From Watersipora subatra (lineage: Eukaryota; Bryozoa; Gymnolaemata; Cheilostomatida; Watersiporidae): DNA of 64,000 nucleotides. The DNA is taken from NCBI RefSeq assembly GCF_963576615.1, contig NC_088708.1:66194672-66258671 (forward strand), read 5' to 3'. Every line of letters begins with the position of its first letter. The stretch's first letter is position 1. The notes beneath the pieces were generated by a model that was not told the origin of the DNA, did no database searches, and saw nothing but the letters and a program-made list of their open reading frames with translations. Of this stretch, positions 28,979 through 37,930 are shown one piece after another. The translations under genes and the position numbers were made by a program.

Positions 28979-31900
28979 GAATCTGTCCAATACGCCCGAG
29001 GGCATTATATGAACATAAAATTTGAGATAAAATGATTGATAAGAACGCTAAAACCTAATTTGTTGCAACACTAAGATCGTATTAAAAACTGAGGGAGTCA
29101 TCAACGCCCTGACCCACAACATTCGGTGCCATTCTATTATAAAAAGAGTGCCTATATTGGTCTATCCTAAAATGTGGGTGGACTACTCCATGACGGGTTT
29201 GGTGGGATGGGTTAAAAGAGATATAGTTATTGAGGTCTAGTTCATATAGACCAAACTCAATTCTTTTTAAAAATTTCAAATCCAAATCTTCTCTTCTATC
29301 TTTTAGTTCTTGGATGTTATTTACATAAAAATAAAAAAATATATAATTATTTTGATGGGAAGGGTTAGCAAAATATTTGTATCGAGTGATTTATTTTGAG
29401 CAGCCGAACGATCTTCTGATAAATCTGCTGTGTAATTATAATTTATAATTGTTCCTCAAAGTTTTTTTTGTTTACAATAGTAATATTTAACTCAAATACA
29501 TAACAACTACTAATGAAACCGTGTCCTGTCTCTATACGTATGGTATCTAGGAAGCGAAGTTACTTCGGTGGCCGTGTGACATGTGCCACGAACCGAACCA
29601 GCCTCCGAACCGAACCGATCCTACGTCGGTTCGGTGCCCGTGTGACCACGGCTTAACTATGTGCTGCTTGTTTTGTGCTTGATAGGCAGCAATCTGCTTC
29701 ATGATAGGCAGCAATTTGCAATCAATTTATTTTCAGTTGTGCATGTGAACCAACTGTAAATATAGCTGGAATATGCAGCTATAAGGTAGACCAGAGATGT
29801 TTTTACATATCTGACAGATACTTAATGATCTTGTCATCCGTCTTTTTACTCTAAGAGCATATCAGCTATGGTAGCTATTGATGAGTTCACTTGTTTGTTG
29901 GTTTGTTTGTTTGTTTGTTTGTTTGTTTACTATGGTGTTAGCTTTGTGTACTCTTTATGAACAAAAGTTATTTGTATGCTACTAACATGAGTGAAGCTCT
30001 GTTTCTTTCTATGGCTGTATTATTAAAGCATTATATAAACTACAACCATCCAAAATGATCATTTGATTCACTATAGTTTCAAGTGTTGTACATATTTGTA
30101 AATATCTGCTCATGTAAATAATCAAACAGCATCAAGTAAATATGACAGGGAATTTTTTTAAATTGCTTCAATAGTAACAACGTCTTTAGACAAAATATTG
30201 GTTAGGTACACAATGCTTGCTATAATGACTTCGTTATAGGCAGCATTTTAATAGTTTATATAAATGATCAACGATTAACTTTTACAATAATATTATTGTA
30301 TAAATGTTAAATGATAAAAAAATTAACAAAAAATTATAAACTATATACATTCATTTCCCTATATTGATATAGCTTTAGCTCCTTGATTAGCTGATGGCAT
30401 ATTATAATTTTATCCACAGGATGCAGCCATTATTTTTTATGATTTCTTCTAAACTATGTTCTCATGCATAAGTTCATGAACTTGCACCAAAATAAAATTA
30501 AACTTGAAAAAGTTTCATGATGCTTACAACATATTTTTCATGTTTGTGCCATCAATTCACTTTTAAATAATATAAAACATTCTAATAGTTCCTACTCAGC
30601 AGCTTTTTATATTTAAAAATAAAAATATTCAGAAACGAACAAGATGCCTTAACGATGCTAACTTAATTTCATCTTTTTACAAAGTATTGCAAGAGTTTTT
30701 TCCTTGAGACATTTGTTTAAGTGGGTACACATCTGCCCATGTCACACGGGTTTAAGTGGAGACTGGTTGTTTGTGTCATCTAAGTTTAAGCGGACACTGG
30801 TTTGTCAGTGTCATCGGGATCAAAGCAGACACTGGTCAGTTTGTGACATATTCGCTATGCAAACCTTAATTTCGTAAGTCTATATTTTATAGTTTTACAA
30901 TTATATAAACAAAAAACCAATACTTTGTTTGTTATGTAGTATTTCTTTTATACCTGTATAAGATCGCTGGTATTGATGTGATAAAGGTATTTACTAGCTT
31001 GCTGAAAGATGACGGGATGAATGGTCATTTAGAGACAAATGACCCTAGAAGTATCTGCCAGAGGTCTATTGACACTCTCTATCCTGTGTAATACATATAA
31101 TTTCCTAGCAAATAAACTTATACTGTAACAAAGTTATTATTAATATGACTAGAAGGTATATTTAGCAACCAGAGTTGACTGACTTCTCATCGACATGACA
31201 GGGTTATTCGAGGCTGTCAATTGATTTGATGTAAAGATTAGCAGAGTTCCTAGTGTGCTGGTATAATCCTGTCTGACTGTATTGTCTTAAGCTGTAATTT
31301 TACAAAAGGGCCCTTGTGGCAGTGCTTAGTCATCCAACACCGATGAACAATCATAAAGCTAAATTGTGTGACAATCCTAAAAATCTGAGAGAAAAAAGAC
31401 ATCTTTTAGGACCGGCGAACAAGGTAATTTAAACATTAAAGTCAACAAGTTCGCTTAATTTTATGGCGCACAAACATTAAGTGTTGCCGTGGTATTGCTC
31501 AAGATTTCTATCATGTTCAATTAAACAATTCAAATAACTTCAGATGCGTTCTTTTTCCACATTGGCAACTGATTTCCAAATCGCATGTTCCAGAACAAAT
31601 TACTCAGAAGAGGCTTCATTGAATTTCAATAGGCCTTGGCCCTTTTAGGCCTGACTATTTATCAAATATCTACAGCCATGGGGTCATAGTGTCACTACAC
31701 ATTAGTTGGCAGCGAATGTCAAAAATGTGTATCTCCAGCTCGAAGTAACTCGGCGTTGCGCAAGATTTCTATCATGTTTGATCAGACAGCCTGCAGGGGG
31801 GTGTTTAAGAGGCTGGGTTCTCGGGAACCAGACAGAGTTTTGAAACCAACTATTTTAGCATATGCATATAAAGTTTGGAAGAGATCAGCAACCAATTGTA

Positions 31901-34666
31901 GACTCATAGCATTTATGCCAACTGACAGACACATACAATGACAAAGAAAGCTTTACTACCATAGATGATTTAGAAGGTAAATACGAGTCATAATATATTT
32001 TCTATAAGGAATTAGTACTCTGTAATACAAGGCTGTATAAGATTTCAATTGTGAATCAAATAGAGATTTTACCAAATTTTTTCCTCATATTACATAGACT
32101 GCCAAAGATAATTAAAGAGCTTGATGAAATATTATGATAGAACTGGTCCTGTCTTGTCAAACCAGCCTCTACCTATGCTCTATTTCAACATTTACTAGCA
32201 GAGCTTGATACATCATGTCATATCTATGTTTAAAGAACTTGCTACATCATGTCATATCTATGTTTAAAGAACCTGCTACATCATGTCATATCTATGTTTA
32301 AAGAACCTGTCACATCATGTCATATCTATCTTTACAGTTACCAAAGTTACTTAGTCTATAGGGCCACCGCAATCGTACACATATTAGGAGCATATGCTCT
32401 ATCTGCTGCATCTTTCTCTAATTAACTCCGTGTAATCTTAGAAAATCCAATAGCACTCTCAAGGTGCTTCTGGGATTCTCTACACATACTCAGAGGGTGA
32501 TGAGATATCTAAAAATACGTATTGTTAAAGGAGGGTAGTGGGGAGCACTAGATAAACAATTATTTAGAGACGTAAATCCATAAATTTGGAGTTACCGGTA
32601 TCTTTTACCCCCAATTTTTAAGGATTTCTGACCAGCATGATAATTACTCTATTGTTTAACGAATGGCCAATGCGTGAATTCAGTAAAAACATATTTAGCT
32701 CACACTGAGAGCGTATTTGCCATAAAGCAATAATTTGGTTATCGTAGTCTATACAAACACTAGCTATTTATAGAGACCTCGGGCTAAGGCTTTTAATGCT
32801 ACATTAGCAATGACTAAATTGATAACGACTACATCGACAATAAGTCGTACCCAGCTTCACTATTATAGTTCCCTTTAATTAACCCAGAACAACCACAACC
32901 TTTTTTGTAATGGAGATTGATTTTCAATTGGAATTTGAATGTCACTTTATTGCATACCTCATTGGCAGCCTGTCGTTTATGCCTTACGGGTAAGAATTGA
33001 AAAGAACTCAAAATAACTGTGTTTTAGTGTGTTAGATTTTTCTTCCATTCAGCTTGACCATCATGTTGCGGCATATGCCACTAATAACGAGCCTATCACA
33101 ATGCATGCTGCCAATAATAAGCTTCTTTGATGAACCCTGCCATGCTCGACGTGTCTCACCTAAGCTCAGAAATCTCTGCCTCAGATTTGTTCTCTCCGCT
33201 GATGCTTGAAAGCAACTCGTTGTTGTCTATCACCATGGCGATGCCTCCGGCAGCGTACTGCTTTGTGGCACTCGCTCGAGACTGCTCCGTTGTAGACTCC
33301 ATCTGTTCTAAAATATACGACTTCTGGCTAAAAGCTTTTAGTTTATATCTTGACTAAAATGTCATAGCATATGCATCTGAAAGGAACACGGTTAAAATTA
33401 CCAGGAAGACATCTAATTGACAACGTTGTAAGTCAAGGAGGCTTTGGGGTCAACAGCGGCTGGTCAGCACACCCTTCTTTTGGCTTGTCTAAGATCCACA
33501 ATGTCATTTTAGTTTTGGAGAAAGATTGTTGTACAAAACCCAACTCTTATGCTAGTAATTGTAGATATTATACAGTGATGTACAGGATATTCTTGTTGAC
33601 AAGACTGAAATGGTATAGCAGATGCTATTTAATGTTCCTCTACATGTATATGCCAGCTATTATCAGCTATGTATTGCTATTCACTAGCTGACCCTCTATG
33701 GATGATAACAATCTCTAGAGTCTATAAGGTTGCATATATCTGCAAAACTAATATTACTGGCAGTGATCTAAATCAGCGATAGATAATTTTTATAGAAGGC
33801 TTAAATCAAGGTCAGCTGGAGCTTTCTAATGCCTCTTCATTTGATGTGCAATCTATATACTAAACTAGTACTCGTCTGCTCCTTGTTACGCGCTGTTTTA
33901 TACATCTATTATGCAAGCATTTAGCAAACCAGCTGCCTATAATTAATATGGTTGAAGCAAAAGAATTTTTTAGAAAGTAAATACTTAATTCTATCAGCGA
34001 GTAAAATAGTGGTGACACTGAAATATTAGATCATAAGTCTCCAACTGAGTGAGCGGCGTGTTGATAGCTTTACTATAACTGGTAATTCCTTCCCTCCGAA
34101 AAAGTGTTTGAGTACTAGAAGTTGCTGACATTAAAGTTTTCTCATGTATTTTATCATGTTTTTTCTTTTAAAACTTTGTTGGAAGCTGAATAGCCTATTT
34201 ATTTTTAGCTATCTTCGTTATTAATAGGCAGCAACATTGCTAATAGACAGCAATGTTATTAATAGTTTTTTATTTCAACCAAACTTTTTTCCAGGTTAAT
34301 TAATCTATGAAGCAAAAAATTAAGACCAGAAGGGTTTTAGAATGTTAGCAAACATTTACCAGACAACAGAAATAATTAAAACTTCAGAAGATTCAGTTTT
34401 TCTGGAGCTGCAACTAACTAAAATATATATCTCTAGAAGCTGTTCATATTAATCGACTTTCTTTGTCAATGGATCACTACATTAGCACTAATGGGTAATA
34501 ATTTTGCTATTTTATTTGCAGTTGAACAGACCTGGTTTTATTCCTATAGTTTAATACTGTTTACAAAAGTAAAAGGAATAAGTTGCTTCTCACCTCTCGC
34601 TTGCACTTCAAATCTTGAACAAATGAGAACAGTTATGATAAGCCTCTGAATCTCTCCAATCGCCAT
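15864..34666 (-). CDS. nAChR alpha-type subunit, gene A (complete, 545 aa)
   Basis: Ligand-gated cation-channel subunit of the plasma membrane. Exons: 34594-34666, 33160-33307, 27666-27801, 22706-22860, 20772-20958, 19261-19398, 18898-19117, 18628-18746, 15864-16325; all phases match. ATG at 34666 (ccATGGcg) begins a signal peptide (IQRLIITVLICSR). An extra 49-residue exon follows, then the ligand-binding domain with WMDHYWVDEKLIWDP and WLPDIVLYNT. The Cys-loop is C206-x13-C220. YYDCCIEPYPDI puts the vicinal Cys pair at 270-271, marking an alpha-type subunit with agonist-box aromatics. M1 is about 286-311, M2 320-340, M3 353-375 and M4 513-535; the 120-residue M3-M4 loop is acidic and Ser-rich. 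Oddities: M2 reads DEKISVQLTVLFSLSLF, with Phe at 9' and Gln at 4', and two in-frame donors sit 18 bp apart after the CC exon. An AATAAA lies just past the stop (15831-15836, minus). The introns hold a TIR transposon, a Helitron-like element, SINE-like repeats and a 16-bp array. Confidence 0.9.
17661..18280. repeat. 16-bp tandem repeat, about 38 copies
   Basis: The unit is TGCTGACTTGGTGTCA with TATTA, ACGC and GCGG variants. It sits in the gene A intron between the M3 exon and the last exon. Confidence 0.97.
21325..21711 (-). mobile_element. 3' fragment of a non-LTR reverse transcriptase
   Basis: The minus-strand frame reads SYCIEACGNAPPTHLTNLV and continues in the thumb/C-terminal region typical of CR1/Jockey-like reverse transcriptases, ending NQLLNTIKKN. 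The palm is missing, so this is a 5'-truncated dead copy in a gene A intron. It resembles the fragment at 37509. Confidence 0.7.
21968..21996. repeat. Perfect 14-bp inverted repeat, 1-base loop
   Basis: CACAGCACACTAGA, one base, then its exact reverse complement. Just upstream (21911-21957) is a second, less perfect hairpin built on GACTAGT...ACTAGTC. It adjoins the SINE-like sequence starting at 21985. Confidence 0.85.
21985..22190 (+). mobile_element. Possible SINE
   Basis: It begins TAGTGTGCTGTGGGAGATC, shared with 36302-36322, and carries a B-box-like GGGAGTTTAAATCCTG. A-box-like sequence is weak. The tRNA-derived SINE reading is tentative. Confidence 0.4.
22500..22531. repeat. 12-bp perfect inverted repeat (TGTGACATCACA)
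   Basis: TGTGACATCACA, eight bases, TGTGATGTCACA. Each arm contains a TGACATCA motif, one base from a CRE-like site. It lies about 170 bp from gene A exon 22706-22860. Confidence 0.75.
23333..25179 (+). mobile_element. Helitron2/Helentron-like element 1 (1847 bp)
   Basis: The 5' end is TCCCACGACCAAACACG, followed by a CAAACAC...GTGTTTG hairpin. The 3' end is GGAATTTCTAG followed by T. Ten bases before the final CTAG is a hairpin, GTCAT-7-ATGAC (25149-25165). The 5' terminus TCCCACGACCAAA reappears inverted just inside the 3' end in sister copies, the asymmetric inverted repeat known for Helitron2/Helentron elements. It carries the zinc-ribbon ORF at 24463-24984 but no Rep/helicase. It abuts a 45-bp array at its 3' end. 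Confidence 0.75.
24463..24984 (+). CDS. Zinc-ribbon protein inside Helitron-like element 1 (173 aa)
   Basis: ATG at 24463 has a strong context (ACCATGG). The 173-aa product has Cys11 and Cys14 near the start (CGRC). An Asn/Gln/Ser-rich acidic middle (NADVQQHATQINNNNSSDSE, DDDYDFMDIID) follows, then a C-terminal C-x2-C-x14-C-x2-C motif (Cys 144, 147, 162, 165) preceded by FPDFQELRNNF. It ends 195 bp before the 3' terminus of the transposon. A Cys4 ribbon is common just N-terminal to the Rep domain in Helitron polyproteins, so this may be a truncated N-terminal piece of such a protein. That is inference; no Rep or helicase motif is present. It could also be a small accessory protein of the element. 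Confidence 0.5.
   Translation: MDIQLPRTPLCGRCSGDPRVSQLLQLNRRINRRSSQQPSTSNADVQQHATQINNNNSSDSESSLVDVVGDINDMDLAAPLFLDDDYDFMDIIDHENIAQNNIAPPNAAPLHHIPHFRSLDFPDFQELRNNFLGRLDNNISQLTCTGCNEKHFITYNAQIQLCNTCQQVSLPNS
25180..26815. repeat. 45-bp minisatellite, about 36 copies with higher-order structure
   Basis: The unit is AGTAAGTTATAGTGGTCAAC plus ATGCAGTGTATATGGTACAG and ATATT. It is open throughout on the plus strand as SYSGQHAVYMVQILV repeats, because 45 is a multiple of 3. Variant order shows a five-unit period over the first 20 units, alternating to ten, then a four-unit period. The upstream part of the frame has no good ATG and lies in the transposon tail, so I treat it as non-coding. Confidence 0.95.
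28895..28976. repeat. (AT)n microsatellite, about 82 bp
   Basis: Pure AT dinucleotides. The position below the 3' end of the nested reverse-transcriptase fragment suits a LINE tail. Confidence 0.97.
29082..29315 (-). mobile_element. 3' fragment of a non-LTR reverse transcriptase, nested
   Basis: It reads LKDRREDLDLKFLKRIEFG, then SHQTRHGVVHPHFRIDQYRH and SFYNRM: the C-terminal DRR...TRHG...SFxNR pattern of LINE reverse transcriptases. It lies inside the TIR transposon 28386-29653. Confidence 0.65.
29891..29928. repeat. (GTTT)n microsatellite
   Basis: About nine GTTT units. Confidence 0.95.
30737..30852. repeat. About 44-bp tandem repeat, 2-3 copies
   Basis: Degenerate units share TTTAAGCGGACACTGGT and GTGTCATC. 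Gene A intron. Confidence 0.65.
32203..32333. repeat. 35-bp tandem repeat, about 3.7 copies
   Basis: The unit is CTTGCTACATCATGTCATAT, then CTATGTTTAAAGAAC. Gene A intron. Confidence 0.92.
33160..33307 (-). other. Probable cassette exon of nAChR gene A
   Basis: This 148-bp exon has acceptor TTTTAG and donor GTGAGA. It reads ESTTEQSRASATKQYAAGG and continues through a hydrophilic segment ending ISELR. It enters in phase 1 and leaves in phase 2, fitting between the signal-peptide exon and the first ligand-binding exon. That next exon begins TGTAG-AGAG. Using the first AG fits when this exon is included; using the AG two bases downstream fits when it is skipped. Both transcripts therefore stay in frame and join a hydrophilic N-terminal segment to TTTSEGLLFREIMMNYEKN or omit it. 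nAChRs do not normally carry this segment. Confidence 0.65.
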
Positions 34667-36937
34667 GGTATACTAGTTGGCGTCTCCTCGAGTAGTGAGT
34701 GGTAAATGATGATGTTAGCCTAAATTCCTAGGTCTCAACTGCAATGTCTGATCAGTTCAATTGTAATGCCGATTCTATCTCTAAGTCTACAGGAAAAAGT
34801 CGGTAGATAGTAAGATATAGATTTACCAATACTCAAATAGCCAGTCAAAGTGATGCCAGCAGCACCTGTTTAACTTTACGTATACAAGTTTGAGAGCTCA
34901 CCAGGTATTAAACACGATTGACTGGTCGCTATAATATAAGGTCTGCTAGTGATCTTATATTTATAGAGAGCAAGAAACTGGTACATGATCCTTTCCTCTA
35001 GTTGTTAAGCGCTGCTTAGATAATTCAATAAGTTGTCACCTAATGGTATTAGTGCTGTTACAACCCATTTGGGAATTGAGTCAATGCAGTCTTTTCTATA
35101 TAATTCTCTCTCACTTAATTCCTGTCAGCTTTTGCTATGCCTCTCTAGACTGATAAGTTGTTGTTCTACCAGACCGATACTGAGCTGCTGACAGCTCTGG
35201 AAATAGTAATAAACTTTTAATAATATTTCAACCGTTAAAAAAACTTAAGACCAGTTTTTAAGCTCCGCTTTTACTCCAGTCAGATCTCTTCCCCCCTCCT
35301 TGTCCAATATTAATTTCCTGCTTCCTTCTCAAACCAACCCAAGGGTACTATGTGCGCTGTGAAATGCCGCCTTTCACAACCTCCTCCCTGACCAACCTCC
35401 TTTCTCTCTCCACCATCATGTGAGCCAAGCTTGCGGTCAGCACAAAAAACTAAGCGTGTAGAAAGAAGAAAACAAAGCGCTGACATCACTGCACTAAAAG
35501 TGGTTGTAAGATGCACACAGCTACCTCATGGCTTCTTCCTTGAACAAACTGAAATATTCCAGCATAGATTGCTAGCCTGATGATTAATGATCAGTATACT
35601 TATGAAACTTGCATAGACACATCTCTGCATCTCTGCATAGACACATCTCTTTAATACATTCATGACAAATTATGGATGAATGGAAGTATTATTTCCTAAA
35701 TCTTACAGGATCTTAACGTTGATGCAAAAATAGATATATTTTGATATATATACATATAAACATCAGCTATGATACACTGCACAATAGCCACAATGAGAGA
35801 CCATTTGCTGATAATATATGGTTGCCAGTTTAACTTTACCATGCTCAGTTTAACCCAAGTACAATAGAAACAAGAGAATAGCAGGCGGCCCAAGCTTCAG
35901 CCCTCTAGTGTTCTGATAACATGCTTCTGAGAATTTACAGCAGATAGACTTAAAACTATACTTGCCTGACGGAGTTGAGTTGAGAGAATAGTTGCTCTGA
36001 AGTGCTGACTTTATTGGCAGCAGCCTGATGTATAATTACCTCTCATAGTCAGAAACAATCAAAAGTAGACCTGCGTTTGATCACCATTCAGTAAATACGT
36101 GTATTTGGCTTCAATTAACTTACCTTTAATAATGTATGAGTCATTATCTTACATTGGAGTTACAACCTCTTTCCCACTCCTCACGGTCTCACTAGAACTG
36201 GTTGCTTTGTTCATAAATGCATGAAGAAGATTATAAAAAAAAACAGTATTGTGCTTTAGTAATGATACTAATATTATTTCTGGAAGTACTCTGGTAGTAC
36301 CAGTGCTGTGGGAGATCATCAGGTGTAATAACTAAGTGCACAATTATTCAAACACATGGAATATACTCGATTGGTGCAGATGGCTGAGTGTCAGTCTACA
36401 AAGACACAAGTGATGGGATTGCATCCTGTTGAACGCAAACCTTTTTCAACTTCTAAGCGTGGCATCAGATTGACGGATAGACTAGCACGGCTCTTACTAT
36501 AGTAAAAATTATTCACTAATCGTTGTGATTGTACAATATTTGAGCTAACTGATGGCCAAACACGATTCCATGAATTTAGTATCTAGTTAGTTCAATTTGG
36601 CGAGGCCAAATTGAATTAAGAAATTATTGAATGAAGAAAAGCTGTAGCTCGCAGGTTTTGAACTCCAATACCTTATGTTTCAAATGGAAGCAGAAGCCCT
36701 AAATAAATATATGCAGCCGCTGAGTAATTTGAAACGGAGCGAGTGCAAAACTTCTGACAGGAGTTTACATGCAAAGCATAAATAGAAAAAATAACACACT
36801 CACTGACTCACTGGCAAAATTGAAAACAATTTGTACATTTTAAAATATTTATTTTTTGAAGTAACCATTTGGCTTGTCAGTTAAATATTGTTTCTCATCT
36901 CTAATGATCAGCTATTGTAAATTGCTTTTATCCTTTA
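34667..36937. other. Intergenic, upstream of gene A start
   Basis: No exon recognised. It contains the gene A 5' region and a SINE-like stretch at 36302-36500. A minus-strand frame at 35310-35516 starts with a hydrophobic segment but has no homologous context. Confidence 0.4.
36302..36500 (+). mobile_element. Possible SINE
   Basis: GTGCTGTGGGAGATC at the start matches 21988-22002. GATGGCTGAGTGTCAGTC resembles an A box and GGGATTGCATCCTG a B box of a tRNA promoter, spaced about as in a tRNA head. Confidence 0.42.
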
Positions 36938-37182
36938 CATATGTACATACATACATATGTACATACGTACATATGTACGTATGTACATATGTACGTATGT
37001 ACATACATATGTACATACGTACATATGTACGTATGCACATATGTACATACATCCGCACATGTGCATATATGTATAAATGTACGTACATATGTACGTACGT
37101 ATGTACGTACATATGTACGTACGTATGTACGTACGTACATCCATACATACATGCATACGTACATATGTACATACCTACTCAC
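36938..37182. repeat. GTAC/CATA tetranucleotide tract, highly self-complementary
   Basis: Alternating GTACATAC, ATGTACGT and CGTACGTA units make about 245 bp that reads almost the same on both strands. Open frames on both strands (Tyr/Val/Thr/His/Cys-rich) are a by-product. Confidence 0.95.
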
Positions 37183-37317
37183 GTTACGCACTTGTTGCCC
37201 TCGAATCACGTGTAATTAAATGGGTAATTTTCTGTCTTAAAGTGATGCTGTTTTTAGCAAAGATACAGAGAGCTAAAACAGTGGAGCTTGAATCCTCCCT
37301 AAGTCTAAGAGACACAT

Positions 37318-37349
37318 TATTATTATTATTGTTTGTTTGTTTGTTTGTA
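37318..37349. repeat. (ATT)n(GTTT)n microsatellite
   Basis: About four ATT units, then GTTT units. It lies below the LINE fragment at 37509 and may be its tail. Confidence 0.85.
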
Positions 37350-37508
37350 TTTTCATCAAAGAATCAAAAAAACATAATAGAAAAATCAATCTACATGTAT
37401 ATTTAATGATGAGGGCCCACATGCACAATAGCGTAGCTAGTCGAGGTGCAGAGACCGGGTAGACAGTCAACAAAAACAAAAGTTCATTTACTGCAAACAA
37501 AAAAAAAG

Positions 37509-37930
37509 CTATGTCAGAGAGTCAAGGAGCCATTGTTTCAGAGTAGCTCGAAAAACAGTGTGATTTCCATTCCGCCTTAATCCTACCGGCAGTCCGTTCC
37601 AGGCAGCCGCCAGCTGGTAAGCACAACGCCTGTGGCCAACAGCGGAGGTCAAAGGTGGCAAGGGAAGAGAAAATTGAGAGTTTCTGGTATCATAAGGTGG
37701 ATCTGGCTTAGATTTAATATAGCTTTTAAATTCAGAATGAGCCATTGTGCAAATACGTAAAAGATATAATTCATGAATAGGTAGAATATTTGCTTTTTTG
37801 TAAAGATCAGAAGTATGATAGGTGGGGGGTTTATTAAAAATTATTCTCAATAGTCGATTTTGAATTACCAAAATTTTATTTAGGTGACTCCGTGGTGCAT
37901 TTCCCCAAGCCTCAATACAATAGATATGTT
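37509..37930 (-). mobile_element. 3' fragment of a non-LTR reverse transcriptase
   Basis: It reads IEAWGNAPRSHLNKILVIQN, RLLRIIFNKPPTYHTSDLY, then a C-terminal VGHRRCAYQLAAAWNGLP and TLKQWLLDSLT stop. This is the thumb and C-terminus of a CR1/Jockey-type reverse transcriptase. The frame shifts above 37930 and the catalytic palm is absent: a 5'-truncated copy between genes A and B. Confidence 0.8.

Larger units (their letters stand above)
28386..29653. mobile_element. TIR DNA transposon (PIF/Harbinger-like), 1268 bp
   Basis: About 30-bp terminal inverted repeats start AGCCGTGGTCACACGGGCAC and continue through CGAACCGA. TAA flanks both ends (28383-28385, 29654-29656), a 3-bp target duplication as made by PIF/Harbinger transposases. 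Subterminal GAACCGAACC motifs are repeated. It carries no transposase. A reverse-transcriptase fragment and an (AT)n tract lie inside, probably a nested LINE. It sits in gene A's second intron. Confidence 0.72.

Noticed and set aside
33127-33357. Plus-strand frame MMNPAMLDVSHLSS as a gene
   Set aside because: It is the antisense of the gene A cassette exon, which has matching splice sites and phases.
35310-35516. Minus-strand frame starting with a hydrophobic signal-like segment
   Set aside because: No downstream exon, homology or convincing donor in phase; after the hydrophobic start it is low-complexity Gly/Glu.
36360-36440. A functional tRNA gene
   Set aside because: Only box-A/box-B-like patches are seen and no cloverleaf can be folded by eye; the shared flank with 21985 suits a SINE better.
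36874-37219. Five overlapping Tyr/Val/His/Cys-rich open frames
   Set aside because: All are readings of the GTAC microsatellite.
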